Shown here in pieces: positions 11,129-29,510 of a stretch of 64,000 nucleotides of DNA. Numbering within the stretch: position 1 is the first letter of the stretch; each line of letters begins with the position of its first letter. Below the pieces are notes generated by a model. That model had not been told where the DNA came from, did not search any database, and worked only from the letters and a program-made list of their open reading frames with translations. The DNA comes from Lates calcarifer. Its lineage: Eukaryota; Chordata; Actinopteri; Centropomidae. The stretch spans positions 17,352,136 to 17,416,135 of the forward strand of contig NC_066833.1 of assembly GCF_001640805.2 (NCBI RefSeq), written 5' to 3'. A program made the translations under genes and the position numbers.

Positions 11129-12960
11129 CACGTGACTCTTGTCCTTGACAACATCAGCTGATGGGATAAAGGCAGGAAAAACCAAGAATCACATCACTAA
11201 TACTTCATACTACAGAGGTTGCTTGCTTGCTTGTTCATGAAACTACTGCATAAGTGAATGCTATGAATAACAAATTTGGTACATGCGTTTGAATACTTGT
11301 TTAGAGACATTATAGTCTAGACAAACTTTCCTCTGAATATTAACTGGTTGCCTTCACACCTTATAATTTTGTGTCAAGATCTCTCATCGAGAAACAGTTG
11401 GTAAACACAATGTGTGTGATTTTATTCGACAAGCCATTCAATTATTCTTACAGCTAGCACTTACAAGATAATATGATGGTGATAAAACAATATACTGCAT
11501 GACAGCGGTGTGCCGAACAAAGTTAAAAACAGCAGAAGGAAAAAAAAAGCCACTTGCTAGTGTGAGTGCATCGTCACAAGACTAACTGAAGCCTCGAGTA
11601 GCTCCATTAAAAAGTCTATTTCCCCGACTAAACGAGGAACATTAAGCCGCATTTGTAACGCTTCATAGTTAACAAGCATACAAACAGGTTGCTGCTGGTA
11701 TGTCACAATACACTGTAACGAAAAATGTAGCGTTAGCTGCCCAGCTTCAGCAGTAGCTTAGCTGCTGCCTTTAACTTTGTGTTGTCAAGTTGGTTCATAG
11801 AGAGCTACGGTTCTGACAGCTGAGGTACATGTTGGATATGCATGGAAAGGTGGGCCAAGAGTCATTTATATCAGCCTGGTCAACCTTAGTCGACAACTTT
11901 GGTTAAATGCGGGAACGAGACAGACAGCAAACTGATAAACGTTACCCAGCGGAACTACCATTTGAGTCCGCGGAGCTAGCTTGCCAACATTAGCTTAGAG
12001 CCGATAGACAGACGTTAAACTTTATAATATGAAATTTGAAACGTGTCCACCTGTAAAATACATCAGTGGCCTAATATATAAGGCATGGCTGTATCCTATA
12101 TTCAAACAGAAATAGATACTGTCGACAAAAACCAGATACGAAAAGTCAATTTTGCTAGTTAGCTAAATCGCTATCAAAGCTAAAAACACAAATTAGTAGG
12201 CGGTAGCTAACCAGGAAACGGAAACATAAGCAAATAGCAACACTATAAAGGTCTATTTTCAGTTTAGTTTTATTTAGAAAATGCAAGCATATCATAAAAT
12301 ACAAGTATTAAGTGATAGGCCCTAGTCGTGGGATTTTATTTTATACAATATCATACATTTAGGGCAAAATACTTTCAAACAAAGGGTCTACATACGAGGC
12401 TTAAGGCCTGCTACCGAAGGCCTCGGTAATAATCGATATGAATTATAGTCACGTAATGTAACATTAGGAGGCTACAAGACTTAAAAGTGTCAACAATTAG
12501 TAACTCCACATATCATCTTAAGGCACTGAGGCATTTGGTCAGACCACAAGCTTTGAAATAAATTAGTCATAGCTGAGGGGCCTCTGAGCTTCAATGGCAC
12601 AGCGGTCTCTAGTAGAACGCTTGGCCGAATGACGTCTTTGCGAAACGGTACACTCAGAAATAGAGGCCGAGGTTGTATACGATTTCGCTTACCTTGAATT
12701 GGTATGGACTGTGTAAGGTATTCGCTCCAGATACACGGCCGAAATGTCTATTAGAATCAGCTAGGCTATTTGTGCATCGATATTCGAGATAGGATAGTAA
12801 CAGTGATCTTCATCGACCTCGGTATATCTTGAAGTAAGGATGCATGTAAATATAGGCTATCCAGCGCAAATTACAAGCAGTAGGTAGGCTGCTGAGGATT
12901 TTTGTTGGATCCACAGCAGACTCCTCACAGCACCACTACAGGCACTGCGGGGACATGACA
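11129..12960 (-). other. 5'UTR, first intron and probable promoter side of ino80d
   Basis: A splice acceptor lies at 11158 on minus, so the first coding exon carries 29 nt of 5'UTR (11129-11157). Upstream there is no coding frame. A very good minus-strand donor (CAAG|GTAAGCGAAA) borders 12693, so an untranslated first exon may start just above it, toward 12.75-12.95 kb. That exon and the start site are inferred from one splice signal only. No dispersed repeat was recognised between 11.2 and 12.7 kb. Confidence 0.4.
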
Positions 12961-13905
12961 ACAGTCCGCTCAACAACAACAACCTCTCCTACCATATTGG
13001 AAATTCAACTTTGTTAAAAGCCCCATACAGTGTTCAAGTGTAATTTTAATCGCTTTATGACAGAAATCACACTTTGTGTGAAGGACAGCGCCGTCTACAT
13101 GTTCAACATTTAAAACAACTGGGTTAAAACATATTGACTAAGAGGTCCAGCAAAGTGTTGCAGTGTAAAATCCACCTGGACCACGGCTATCATCCTCCAT
13201 ATGAATGACTTATCAGCCCTGCTGCCACACTGTTGCCGGCTGTTCACTGATGGATGGACCATGTGCCAATTAGATACCGGAGCTCGAGAATAGAAAAGTG
13301 TAGTCGGTATAACACCAAAACAGCAAAGTGGCATCCATAGCAGCAGTACATACTTTTAATACTTTAAACATCATTTTAAATAGGTGCACAAACTTAAATA
13401 GATTTCCAGAGATTCATTAGGCTTACTATGGAAAACTGATTTATTAAATGTCACACTTACAAATAGCTATGCTTATAATACTATGTACTCCATATACCTT
13501 TAGGAAAATATAATCTTAACACTTTCAATATTTGGAATTTTACAGGAAGACAAGATGCTGGATTTACTCTTGGAGGATTAAGACTTTAAATCTTTGGTCA
13601 CATCTACTAAAATATCAAGGATCCAACAGGTGTAAACATAAACTGTCTGGGGTGCATCTCTGGAGATTTATTAAACCTAAGCTTACATTTTCACTGGGAA
13701 AGTAATGCACGAACATATTTCTGCAGGTTAGTAAGGTCAATTCATTCCATAATGTGCATAAATGAGGCATCTACTATAGTTAAGTATCTACCATAGTAAA
13801 ACACAAGTGCAAACAAATGTTTCTAGGAATGTGCAAATAGTGGAATTGTGCGTATATTTCTTCTTTTTTTTAAATCAAGAATTGGATGGCTATCCATTGT
13901 ATGTG
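12961..13905. other. Gap between ino80d 5' end and ndufs1 stop
   Basis: No gene was seen on either strand. The right part should contain the ndufs1 3'UTR, with minus-strand AATAAA-type signals (TTTATT on plus) near 13440 and 13668. Confidence 0.45.
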
Positions 13906-19840
<5,935 letters not shown>

Positions 19841-20572
19841 GCTGGAGGAGAGGCAGAGAGGCGACATCATATGTAAGGTCTAGCTCTCTGACTGACAGTT
19901 TTTATCAGGTGTGGACAAGGCTTTATGATATTCAAAGTTTGTGCGTAATTTTAAACCTAGAGAACGGTACAGCCCACACGTGACAACCAAAACAAGAGCA
20001 GAAATAACTGTTAGCTAGCTACTTATCACTATGGCTGCTGGCTGGAGGGGTAGCCGAATTATACTGCGACATATTTTAAAAGGAACATGTTTGTCGTGTT
20101 CATGCAGTTCAAGGTGCGCTGTATTAACGCCCTCAAGTATAAATAAGCGCTACATGTTTTGACAGCCCACAAAACGTAGGAAATTTCTCGAAACAGCCAA
20201 CAAACTGTAGGCAATGTTAATGCCCAAATAATATGCCCAGCTAAAGTTAACGGTAACAAAGGATGATATAACCGTTAATTCAACTGTGATGGCACGCGAC
20301 ACTGTTGTATTCTATCGCAATTCATTAATTACTATCTTGCGGGGCGTTTAGTGGTGTTTTGACGTTTGTTACGTTTAATCTAAACCCTATAATTTAGCAT
20401 AGCTTGCTATAAACAAGCTAAGGTAACAAACGTCAACCGACTAACTTCACTAAATAATCCAGACTTCACGCCCCATTGCAAACCTTTTTGTGACGGTGGC
20501 GTCCACACTATAAATTGTCTAACGTTACAAAGTAAAGTAGATAATTATTTCCTGCGGTGATCAGTTACGTAC

Positions 20573-20645
20573 CTTGCCACTGTCAGTGTTTGTCCTCGTG
20601 AGACTGCCGGCGACGCAGATTGCGCACTGTTTTGATATTCTGCTG
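20573..20645 (-). promoter_or_regulatory. Probable untranslated first exon and start region of ndufs1
   Basis: A strong minus-strand donor (AGTGGCAAG|GTACGTAA) sits at 20572/20573. The sequence just above it is CG-rich and has no ATG in the sense direction, as expected for a 5'UTR exon spliced to the acceptor before the ATG at 19840. The upper border is a guess. The transcription start is not visible directly. Confidence 0.5.
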
Positions 20646-22052
20646 CGTCACGGATTAAGTAATCCTGTATACCATAATCCAAACAGGAGACCTGGGCTAC
20701 TCTTCTGACTAAGTACTGACTAAACTAATCGTACAGGTTTTCAAGCAGACAACCTATCAGGCAAAATAATGTATCCTCCTCTCCAGATACTCCGCTACAC
20801 TTTATTGTGACAGTGAGGGGTGATATGGCAGTAACAGCATTCCCTCCGATTCAGTCCTTGCTTCAGATACAAATGTGGATCATTTTCATCCTTTAATCTG
20901 CCATTTAAAGACTACTTATGGAAAAATAAGGAGGGTCAGATGTCCTGTTTAGTTGTACATAAAGTGCCACAGGGGCTTCGTAATTTGTTAAAGATGAGTA
21001 AAATGTTTTCTTATATATTCATGTCTATATATTCACACAAGTTACAGAGATTTAACAGCAATCTATAACAGGATGTTACTCTACGTGTAATCCTTACAAG
21101 TCAGAGTTCACCAAACAGGACATGACTTAACTTGTAAACAGACCCTGAGGAAATGGAAAGGAAATAGCTTACACATCTTGATTCACCTCAGCCTTGTCCA
21201 TAGTTACTGAGAATGTGTAAATCATCCTGGAAATCTAGCCTGTGTACAAAAAAACAAAAAGTTTTCTTTCTAATGAGGTTACCACCTTGTTAACATCAAA
21301 TCACAAAATACAAAAACATTCAAGCAAAGTACAGTATGTGCTCAGAAGAACAATTTTATTTAGATATATACTATACTTGGAATATATTAGATTAAAACAT
21401 TTATACAACTCTCATCTAGTTAAAAAATCAATACATTAATAGGTGACTCTAGCAGCCAATATTAAACTGTATAAAACATAATAAAGTTAGACTACAATCA
21501 GAGCTGATGCCCTTAGTTCAAAAGAGTACAATAAAAAAATAATATGTAGATGCATATTTAATTATTTAAAAAATTATAGTGAAAAACATCTCAATTTCCA
21601 CGACCCAAAGAGACATCTGCAAATTGTTAATTCAGTCATTTACTGTCATAGATGACAAAGAAAAGCAGCAAATCCCCACAGTCCAGAAACTGGAACCAGA
21701 GAATGGTAGGCATTTTTATTTTAAAAATGATTTAAACAAGTAATTGATTATCAGTATTATCAACTATTTCAGCTCTGTTTCTCCAGATATCATTCTGGTT
21801 ATACAAATGAAAAATAAATGGAAAAATACAATCTCTGTGTGCACATTATGCACAGTTTCCTTCAGTTTTTCCACTGATAGTAATTGTCAGCTGAAGTGGC
21901 ATGCCTCCATCCAAATGAAACAAAATAGGAAAATCTTAACACTACAGCTGGAAAGAATTGGGTATGATAATCTTCCATATTTATGCTTAAGTAATAGCCA
22001 GCCACCCTCATGTTTTTCATGGATGACTACAAGAGTCTGAGGGTGGTTGCAA
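20646..22052. other. Gap between ndufs1 5' end and gpr1 stop, including probable gpr1 3'UTR
   Basis: No coding gene was seen. 21.65-21.78 kb holds a partial dispersed repeat. AT-rich sequence between 21.2 and 21.6 kb contains several possible minus-strand polyadenylation signals; I cannot choose among them. Confidence 0.45.
21653..21777 (+). repeat. Partial (3' half) dispersed repeat
   Basis: The order AAGAAAAGCAGCAAATCC, AGAAACTGGAACCAGAGAAT, then an A/T run and AACTATTTCAGCTCTG matches the 3' half of the repeat family whose fuller copies are at 27.24 and 57.87 kb. Confidence 0.6.
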
Positions 22053-23132
22053 TCATAGAGCTGATGACTCCACAGGCTCCTCTGGGACACTGTCCCGATG
22101 AAGTCCTGGCACAGACTCCACCTCAGTGGCAGAGACAGACTGGCTGAGCTCTCTTAGTGAACTCTTAGTTATGTCCAGGCAAGCACGCTTCAGGATATGG
22201 CGTACTTTTTTTCCCAGTAGCATATACAGCAGGGGGTTAATACAGCTGTTAAAAAAGCCTAAGCTGGTGGCGAGAGGAAAGCCAGCTTTCAGTATGTTGT
22301 GTAGGTATAAGGAGGAATGTATTGATAACTCCATTAAGCTAAAAGTATGAAAAGGTGCCCAGCATAAAAAGAAGGCCAGAATTACTGCAGTGACTGTTTT
22401 GGAGAAGCTTGACAAGCGAACTGCTCCCCCAGATTGATTCACTTTGACTGTCAGAAGTATGCCTGTCACACATATGGCAGTAAATGGCAGAAGGAAGCCC
22501 ACAGTGGTACGTATGGCCACTATTATAATGTGTCTCATGGCTGCTGTATGTCCGTCCTGTGCGTGGAAGTTATTGAAGCACACCACCTTGTCATGTAAGC
22601 GCATGGTGTCACGGAAAATCAGCGCAGGGCAGCTCAAGGCTCCAGCTACTGCCCATATGCAGCTACATACAACCCAGGCCCTCTCTACGGTGCGGTACCT
22701 CTGAGACCAGTTGAGGTGGACCAGAGAAACGTACCTGTCTATGCTGAGCACCGTGAGAAAGAGCACACTGGCATACATGTTCATCACTGACACAAATGAG
22801 TTAATCTTGCACATGGCCACACCAAAGTCCCAGTGGAAGTCCCGCAGTATGTAATCAATGTAGAAGGGTAGGAAAAGCACAAACACAAAGTCTGCCATGG
22901 CCAGATTGAGCAACCACACACTGTTGACAGTCTTCTTGCTTTTAAATGCTGTCACCCAAATAACAGTTCCATTTCCAATCAAACCAAGCACAAAGGAGAT
23001 AATATAGATAACCACTGAGATAATATGCATAGTTTCCTTCTGCTTGTGCTCAACTTTAATATCTTCCAAGTCGCCATACTCCAGGTAATATTCATAGCTG
23101 TAGTTCCCATAGTCCTCGCTGGATTCAGCCAT
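22053..23132 (-). CDS. gpr1: GPR1-like chemerin receptor (class A GPCR), single coding exon
   Basis: Plasma-membrane seven-helix receptor of the chemerin receptor group (GPR1, also called CMKLR2). The frame gives 359 residues with all seven hydrophobic segments. The N-terminus is acidic and Tyr-rich (EDYGNYSYEYYLEYGDLEDI) with one Asn-X-Ser glycosylation site. Class A marks are present: GNGTVIW in TM1, NLAMADF in TM2, a disulfide pair (Cys before KINSF in TM3 and Cys in VCFNNF in ECL2), SIDRYVSL at the end of TM3, FLCWAPFH in TM6 and NSCINPLLY in TM7. The FRDT...CFNNF loop is characteristic of both GPR1 and CMKLR1. Position between ndufs1 and adam23 favours GPR1, as in the human block. The coding region is uninterrupted; upstream exons are non-coding. 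The C-tail is Ser/Thr/Glu-rich. Human GPR1, as I recall it, has DHY where this protein has DRY. Confidence 0.9.
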   Translation of the reverse strand: MAESSEDYGNYSYEYYLEYGDLEDIKVEHKQKETMHIISVVIYIISFVLGLIGNGTVIWVTAFKSKKTVNSVWLLNLAMADFVFVLFLPFYIDYILRDFHWDFGVAMCKINSFVSVMNMYASVLFLTVLSIDRYVSLVHLNWSQRYRTVERAWVVCSCIWAVAGALSCPALIFRDTMRLHDKVVCFNNFHAQDGHTAAMRHIIIVAIRTTVGFLLPFTAICVTGILLTVKVNQSGGAVRLSSFSKTVTAVILAFFLCWAPFHTFSLMELSIHSSLYLHNILKAGFPLATSLGFFNSCINPLLYMLLGKKVRHILKRACLDITKSSLRELSQSVSATEVESVPGLHRDSVPEEPVESSAL

Positions 23133-24420
23133 TGTTGCAAGGATGAAAACTCTATGCTGAAGTTATCTGTGAGGAGGAAAACCTTATGATAAGATGCATT
23201 CCTACAGGGTGGTCAACAAACACAGTAACTTAAAAAATCCCTATGTGTTATAATCAACCCATAACACAAGCTCTTACCTCACAATCTTGATGATTATGCT
23301 TGACTGTTTTCCAGAAAGATCCAGTTGTTTGTCCTGCCCCTCTTTCCAATCATTTATCTGCTGTGTTGAGGCTAGGACTGGGTGTGTCCTGAGAAACTAA
23401 GGAACATCATGTCAACATCCATTTGTATCAACAAATGTGAGATGCCCCACAGATGAGACAGAAAGAACCCTCGTAGTATGAATCATATTGTTAGTTCTGT
23501 AACTGAACATGGACGAACAGACAAACACTGCACTGTTACATAATTGCACAATGTTAATGTCTGGATGATTTTTTTTTAAACACACGTATCTCATTGTTCA
23601 ACTATTCCAAGGCTTTGATCGGCTAATAAATCTGAGTGAAAGGTTACATCTCTGCACATATCTGGAATATTACTGTTATCATCAAGGTCAAGATAGTCCC
23701 TTTGACCACTTCTGTCTTGAATTACGGGTCCAATACCATGAAAAGAAAGTAAGAAGATTAAGAATATGATATTAAATAATATAAATAATAAGAGACATCT
23801 GCAACTTTGCCATCATAATTTGTGGAGAAGACCAGACAGTAACTGTTAAAGGTTACATAGACAAAATGCTGAATCTAGAATCAGTGCAGTCAACAAAGAA
23901 ATAAGGAGTATGTCTACTATACTAACATCTCAGTAAACAATAAGAAATTTTATATCTAACTAACAGAGCAACAGTTACTTGTAGGATTTAAATCTTAAAG
24001 AGAAAAGGGTGGTTAATTTACTGGAAAGCTTATCATTATACTGGAGGGTGACAAAGACAAAAAGGCTAGAAACTCATAGTATAAAATGCTGGATGCACAA
24101 TCGAAACAGTCAAGAAATGAAAAAAAAGTAGAGCCTGTACTAATAAAGCAAGAGAACCTATCATAGTTTCATAGTTCTGTCAGTGCCACATACACACTGC
24201 TGGCAGACTAATGGGATAAACATGAAGGCTTTTTTCTTTGGAGTTTGAAAAAGAGAGTGCATCGCTTACCTAAAAGTGCAGCGCCCTGCCCTTTATCAGT
24301 ACTTGGATCAAAACACCGCTAACTTTAGCCTTTTAGCTCCGTTTTCCTCGGCCTCGTCTGTCACTTCCCACTCGGCTGCAAAATCTCTCTCCTCTGTTGC
24401 ATATGCAGTCTTTCCGAGTG
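23133..24420 (-). other. gpr1 5'UTR exons and introns
   Basis: A minus-strand acceptor at about 23168 (TCCTCACAG|ATAACTT) precedes the coding ATG. Good minus-strand donors lie at 23277/23278 (TTGTGAG|GTAAGAGC) and 24269/24270 (CTTTTAG|GTAAGCGA). They mark two candidate untranslated exons, perhaps alternative first exons. The DNA between them is AT-rich and non-coding. Confidence 0.45.
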
Positions 24421-25361
24421 CCCATCCAAACTAAACTAAACGTTATTTGGTGCACACAGGGCTGAGATGTGCAGTGGGTGCGCCTGGCTGACGCGTCAAA
24501 CGTGGACCACAGAATGAAGAAAAGTTATTGGTCATCCGCACGGAAAGAAGAATGCTTTCATTCAGAGGAGCTGCGGCTGGCTTTCATAACAGCGGGGTGA
24601 ACCCACAACGCACGCTGTTCCTCTCAGTGAGTAAACGGAAAAGTTTTGAATGCTGCAGATTTTTTGTTGACAAACGGTGAATTTTTTTTCTTTCCTCCAA
24701 AAAGCTGCTTCGGTGGGTAGGGCCTGCGGAAAGACAGTTTGTGTGCTGTCAGCTGCCTCTGAACTTCTGCATTTGCTTTCTTCCTACAGTGTATTTAACT
24801 CGTTGATTTAGCACCTCTTTGCTCCCTTGTCGTTAAAACATAATAAAGTTGTGGTGCGTGGTGGTAGGCCTCCGTGGTTCCAGTGGGGATGTGCAGACTG
24901 GCTTGATTGCACTGCAAAATCTTAGCTGAAACAACTTTGGGAAATCTAGTGTTATTTAAGCCCTGTCCTCAAACACAGCACTGATAATGAAACATTCTGC
25001 AACAGCTGAATTTTTTTCAATGATAACCTTTCACATTCAGAGCCACCGTTTTGTATATTCAGCACAGCTAAGGAATGATAAATGGGGCTCTCCAGTTATT
25101 TGCTATTGCATTTCTATAAAGTTTAGGGGCTTGTAAAATGTGTTTTTATTAATGGTTCAAAATGATACAGCATTGAATGGTCTGGTTCTAGGTATGGCTC
25201 CAGAAATGCTTGATTTTTACACTTTCCATGACCATTATCTCTCTGCCTGTGAATACAATTGTCTGTTAAAATCAATGTCTCCAGTTTGAGTACAGTGCAA
25301 ATTTTGTGTTTAGATATGTAAAATCAGGACCTCAGAGATGACCCTAATGACATTGTCCAGG

Positions 25362-25552
25362 TCAATTCAGTTTTATTTATATAGTGCCAAATTGTATACA
25401 TCCAAGACATTACAACATAGAGAGAAATCTAACAGTTCCCACCAGGAGCAATCACATGGGGACAGTGAAGAGGAACACCTCCCTTTTAACAGGAAGAAAC
25501 CTCTAACACTGGTTGGGTTGAGAGGGGGTTTACTTTCTCATGACTTGATATA
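25362..25552 (+). repeat. Teleost dispersed repeat with CCCTTTTAACAGGAAGAAAC core
   Basis: Recognisable consecutive blocks: TCAGTTTTATTTATATAG, AGAGAGAAATCTAACAGTTC, CAGGAGCAATCACATGGGGA, CCCTTTTAACAGGAAGAAAC and GGTTGAGAGGG. I know these in this order from a very abundant repeat of percomorph genomes. No coding capacity. I do not assign a class. Confidence 0.7.
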
Positions 25553-25906
25553 GCTCCTCCAGAGCCACAGACAACTTTATACAGCTGTTCATGAGAGGTC
25601 AATCTTCATGTGTAAAATCAAAAGTGTCCCCTCAGATAATTTATTTATGTAATATTTGAGCATGGTAGGTAGAGTATGTTTAAGGTATGGTTACAAGAGT
25701 ACTCCAGAGATTATCTAATAGACTCTCCACTTACTAGGTACAGATAAATAAAAAGACAAATGGTCTAAAATGGATGCTACAGAGGCTGAGATATATCTTT
25801 CAGTCCCCTGTGTGTCAAGTTCTAAAATGTTTGATCCTACACGTCCCATAATACAACTTAATAGCTTCCTTAATTAGAGCCTTTCCGCCTGCTAAATGTC
25901 CACTTT

Positions 25907-25931
25907 AAAAAAAAAAAAAAAAAAAAAAAAA
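25907..25931. repeat. Poly(A) tract
   Basis: About 25 uninterrupted A on plus. No retroelement body was recognised immediately before it. Confidence 0.9.
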
Positions 25932-26806
25932 GGGTCATGCCTCAGTTTATAACACAGGCTTTCTGTTAAAAATACAAGTGAGAAGTCTCAAGCCAAAGTT
26001 AGACTTTACAAAGCTCCTCTGGAGCTGTAGAGGACATTATACATAAAAATACACTGGTACTGACGTTTGGTATTGGAAGTAAAGCGTGTGTTGTGAAGAT
26101 GTCCAATATGAATGTAATTACTGGGGATACTGGGTTGGTTTGTTAGTGTGTTCTGCAGCTGTCCATACAAAAAACAGCTGTCTTTTCTGCCGTAATCACA
26201 AATTATAGAGAAAAATAGAGACACATGTCTGCACCAGAGTCTATGATCAGTGCTGCCACCCTCCTCTCTGTGGGGTGAAATTTGTGTTGCTCCTCTGACC
26301 ACACCTCACTCAGCACCTGTCTAAAACAAAACAAAACCTGCCGTCACATCACTGTTGGAGGCATAGTCTGTCCATCTTTATTAGTTCAACATTTCAACTG
26401 CCTTGCATTTCAATGTGGTATTTCCCCTCCATTTCCTAAAAATGAAAGTGGAAAATCAGTTAAATTACTTACAGACACATTGATAGTGTAGCAATGAATT
26501 ACCACTGATCACAGTCAGTTCTTGATTTTTAAATCTCACAGTTTTAATCAGCTTGTCTTTGTAGATTAGATCGTATTAGATTAATTAAATTTAATGACAG
26601 CAGAGGCTCCTTTTCCAAACAGATACTTCAGCTGTTCATGTGGATACTGCTGCTGACTCACCCCTTTTTGTATCATCAGATAGCCAAGACAGCCTTGTCT
26701 CAGCCCTCTCTATCTCCAGCGACCCAAAGTGACCATCTCATCCCTCTGTGGATCATTCAGCCCTGAGGGGGGAGCTGGCACATTCTCCAATAGCTCTGTT
26801 TTGGGA

Positions 26807-26807
<1 letters not shown>

Positions 26808-26843
<36 letters not shown>
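26808..26843. repeat. (TG)n microsatellite
   Basis: About 18 TG units, followed by a short GCTCGCTCG interruption. Confidence 0.95.
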
Positions 26844-26845
<2 letters not shown>

Positions 26846-27237
26846 CGCTCGTGTGTGTTCTGCATAATCTTATTATCAAACCTAGAAGTCATTCCATGTA
26901 CTGATTATAGTCCATGGCCCCTGTGACACAGTCTTCCTTGAAGATATGCTGCTATCTCAGAAAGAGACAAAATACAGAGGACACTCTGAGCGTCCCCACT
27001 GGGACTTTCCAGGAAACTTAATGGAGCAATCATATCACTTAGACATCAGCGTTCATGGTGTTCCTCACGTACTGTCTCAATGAACTGGGTTCAGAACAGT
27101 GATCGTTCACTTCTTGTTCTTTGTTTTTTTTTTTTTTCCCTTGCTCAACCATCACACAGAATCACTTTTAAACCATGCAGTAGATGTAACATATATGATT
27201 GCCAAATTTTGAATGAAGTTTTGGAATTATACTTTTA

Positions 27238-27600
27238 TGGCTGCAACAAATAATCATTATTATTATTGACATTTTGTTCTGCTGATTTTGTCTGCGTCAT
27301 TTTCTTAAGCAGTTAATCATTTGCTCTATGAACTGTCATAAAATTGTTGGGGGTTTTTTTTGGTTTTTTTTTTAAAAACACCAGTCACCTTGTAGAGCTC
27401 ATGTTGACAGTTGACATGTTTAAATTGCATGTTTTGTCTCACCAATGGTCCAAAACTTCCAAATTTTCAGTTTACTAAGTTTATTAACATAGAAGACCAA
27501 CAAAAGTTTTTAACATTTTTGCTTTAAAAAGTGGATTAATCAATTGAATGATTTTCAAAATTGAAACTAATGAGTTAATGAATCAATTATTTCAGCTCCA
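27238..27600 (+). mobile_element. GGCTGCAAC-family non-autonomous DNA element
   Basis: Starts GGCTGCAACAAATAATCATT and ends AATGAATCAATTATTTCAGC, ends that approximate each other in inverted orientation. The interior order (TTTTGTCTGCG, AGCAGTTAATCATTTGCTC, AATGGTCCAAAACTTCC, TTCAGTTTACTAAGTTT, a T-run and GTGGATTAATCAATTGAATG) is that of a common teleost hAT-like MITE. This is the most complete copy here; others are at 3.36, 21.65 and 57.87 kb. Confidence 0.65.
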
Positions 27601-28057
27601 GCCACTACTGATGCCAGTCCACACTGGAAAAATCCACACTGTCAATATTGACTGTCTGACCTGTGCCAAAGTAATTTTTTAACAGCTATGATTTGTCAGA
27701 GCAAGAAAAGCACATGTGCATCTAATTATATTAACACTGATTTAAAACATCTAGCAGGTCTCCTGGGGGATATGCCTGTTCAATATTTCCTCTCACAGAT
27801 GTATTTTCATTTTTTTAATGGGTTAGTACTTTACTGTTACAATGACAGGAGAAGCTCTGGGATGGAGCGGACCTTAAATGCCTGATTGATGTTTAGGGAA
27901 CAAAATTGGCTTTATATGCTTTAAATAAATGTAATGTAGGGTTTGTGCCACTGTTATGTAGATAACTGTCAGAGATCTCCCTCATACTGTATCTCAGCTG
28001 GATGACTAGACATCCTGTTTGTAGGATATGAGTAATTATATCACAGTTGGCCCAGAT

Positions 28058-28260
28058 ATACACTACTGGTCCTCCTATACCACTGAAAAACCTTAAATGG
28101 TCCAAAGTTCACAGGTAAACTAGGTTTAAGATGTCACGATTTGAGTTATACATTTATATTCATTATTTGTTTGTTCTATGCTTTAATTTAAGAGTACACT
28201 AAATTTTTGTAACAAGTGGAAAAATGGAGGTGTTTTAAAACTTTTGATCAGTAGTGTATG
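28058..28260. mobile_element. Tc1/mariner-like relic with CACTACTGGT ends
   Basis: Left end ATACACTACTGGTCC at 28058-28072. Right end TTTTAAAACTTTTGATCAGT followed by AGTGTATG at 28234-28260, an inverted match to the left terminus. TA dinucleotides flank both sides, as for a Tc1/mariner insertion. About 200 bp, non-coding. Confidence 0.6.
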
Positions 28261-28735
28261 TAGCAGCCTTTTTCAGAAGACAGCACTGATTCAAATATTG
28301 ACGTTAATAATGTGTGAATTCCATTCAGCTGCCTCAGTTTCAGGGTCCTGGTATCACTGCATGCTGCTTCAGTGTCACACTGTCACTTAATGTAGTGGAA
28401 ATTTCACATTACTGTAATGTTACTTTGATGTATCCAAGTTTGGTCTTCACGCCCTCACACTGCAAGTTTAACTTTGTTCACCTCTCACCTCTGTTTGTGC
28501 AGACCACAAGTGTACCTTATCTCTGTGTGAGTAACCTGACCCATATGCATATGTTTGTATTCCAATAAATACTCAGAAAGACTCCCTCTTTGCAAATTCA
28601 CTTTAATTTAATCGAAATGTTGGCTTTGAAAAAGCCCTATTGACAAAACAATATTTTCGACTAATACTTGAGTACAGCAGTTGTGGTCTGTTATTCCATC
28701 ATAACATATGCAGCAAAAATACTATGAAATTTTGT

Positions 28736-29040
28736 ACCAAGAGCTGAGGTCATGAAATTTAAGTAAATTTACTCAAGTACTTAAATACATGTATATATTT
28801 TCCTCAAGTATTTTTATTTTAGACAGTTTTTTACTTCTGTCTTATCAAGATATTGTATGTTTTTACTTTTACTACATTTCAGCTATATGTAGTAGCTATT
28901 TTGAACATCAGTTTATATACAAAACATATTATCAACTTCTACAATATGATTGTTACAAGTTAAAACTACCCAACTACAATGTATAAAGTAGTAAATTTAG
29001 CTTAAACTGGTTAAAACATGAAATTGCTGCTTACCTATTC
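28736..29040. repeat. Dispersed repeat of the TTTACTCAAGTACTTAA type
   Basis: Blocks in order: AATTTACTCAAGTACTTAAA, CCTCAAGTATTTTTATTTT, TTTTACTACATTTCAG, ATACAAAACATATTATCAAC, AGTTAAAACTACCCAACTAC and GTATAAAGTAGT. I know this order as a common teleost repeat. A shorter copy lies at 59.64 kb. Confidence 0.6.
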
Positions 29041-29304
29041 ATTTCATCGTGGCTAATTGACACCTTAACCTTTCATACTTAATTTTTCTACATTACATTT
29101 TACTGCACTACTGAACACAGTACTTTGAACAAAGAACCCTTTTTATAGTGTGGTCTTCCTAAAAGTAGTTTAGGGTTACTAAAGGGACGACTTAAAATGT
29201 TACATTATCTTATTAATTCAATGTATCCTAGTATTGTTTACCACAGTGACCAAACATACATATGTATTAACGTTTTATTTCTTAAATATAATAGTCATCA
29301 TTAT

Positions 29305-29307
<3 letters not shown>

Positions 29308-29397
<90 letters not shown>
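29308..29397. repeat. (AT)n microsatellite, about 90 bp
   Basis: About 45 uninterrupted AT units, self-complementary and able to extrude as a cruciform. It sits about 110 bp before the presumed adam23 first exon. Such runs are hard to assemble, so the length may be unreliable. Confidence 0.95.
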
Positions 29398-29400
<3 letters not shown>

Positions 29401-29510
29401 GAGTTTCTCTCTTCATCATAATAAAGATTCCTGTGTTTCGTGTTGAAGGAATCAAACGAGTCTTCTTAATGCACAGTCCTTTGTCACCGGTCGTTTCCAG
29501 TCTGTCTGTC

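Larger units (their letters stand above)
24421..29430. other. Intergenic DNA between gpr1 and adam23
   Basis: About 5 kb separates the divergently transcribed gpr1 and adam23. No conserved coding exon was recognised. It contains the dispersed repeat at 25.36-25.55 kb, a poly(A) tract at 25.91 kb, a (TG)n run at 26.81 kb, further repeats at 27.24, 28.06 and 28.74 kb, and a long (AT)n run just before the presumed adam23 first exon. Confidence 0.5.
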
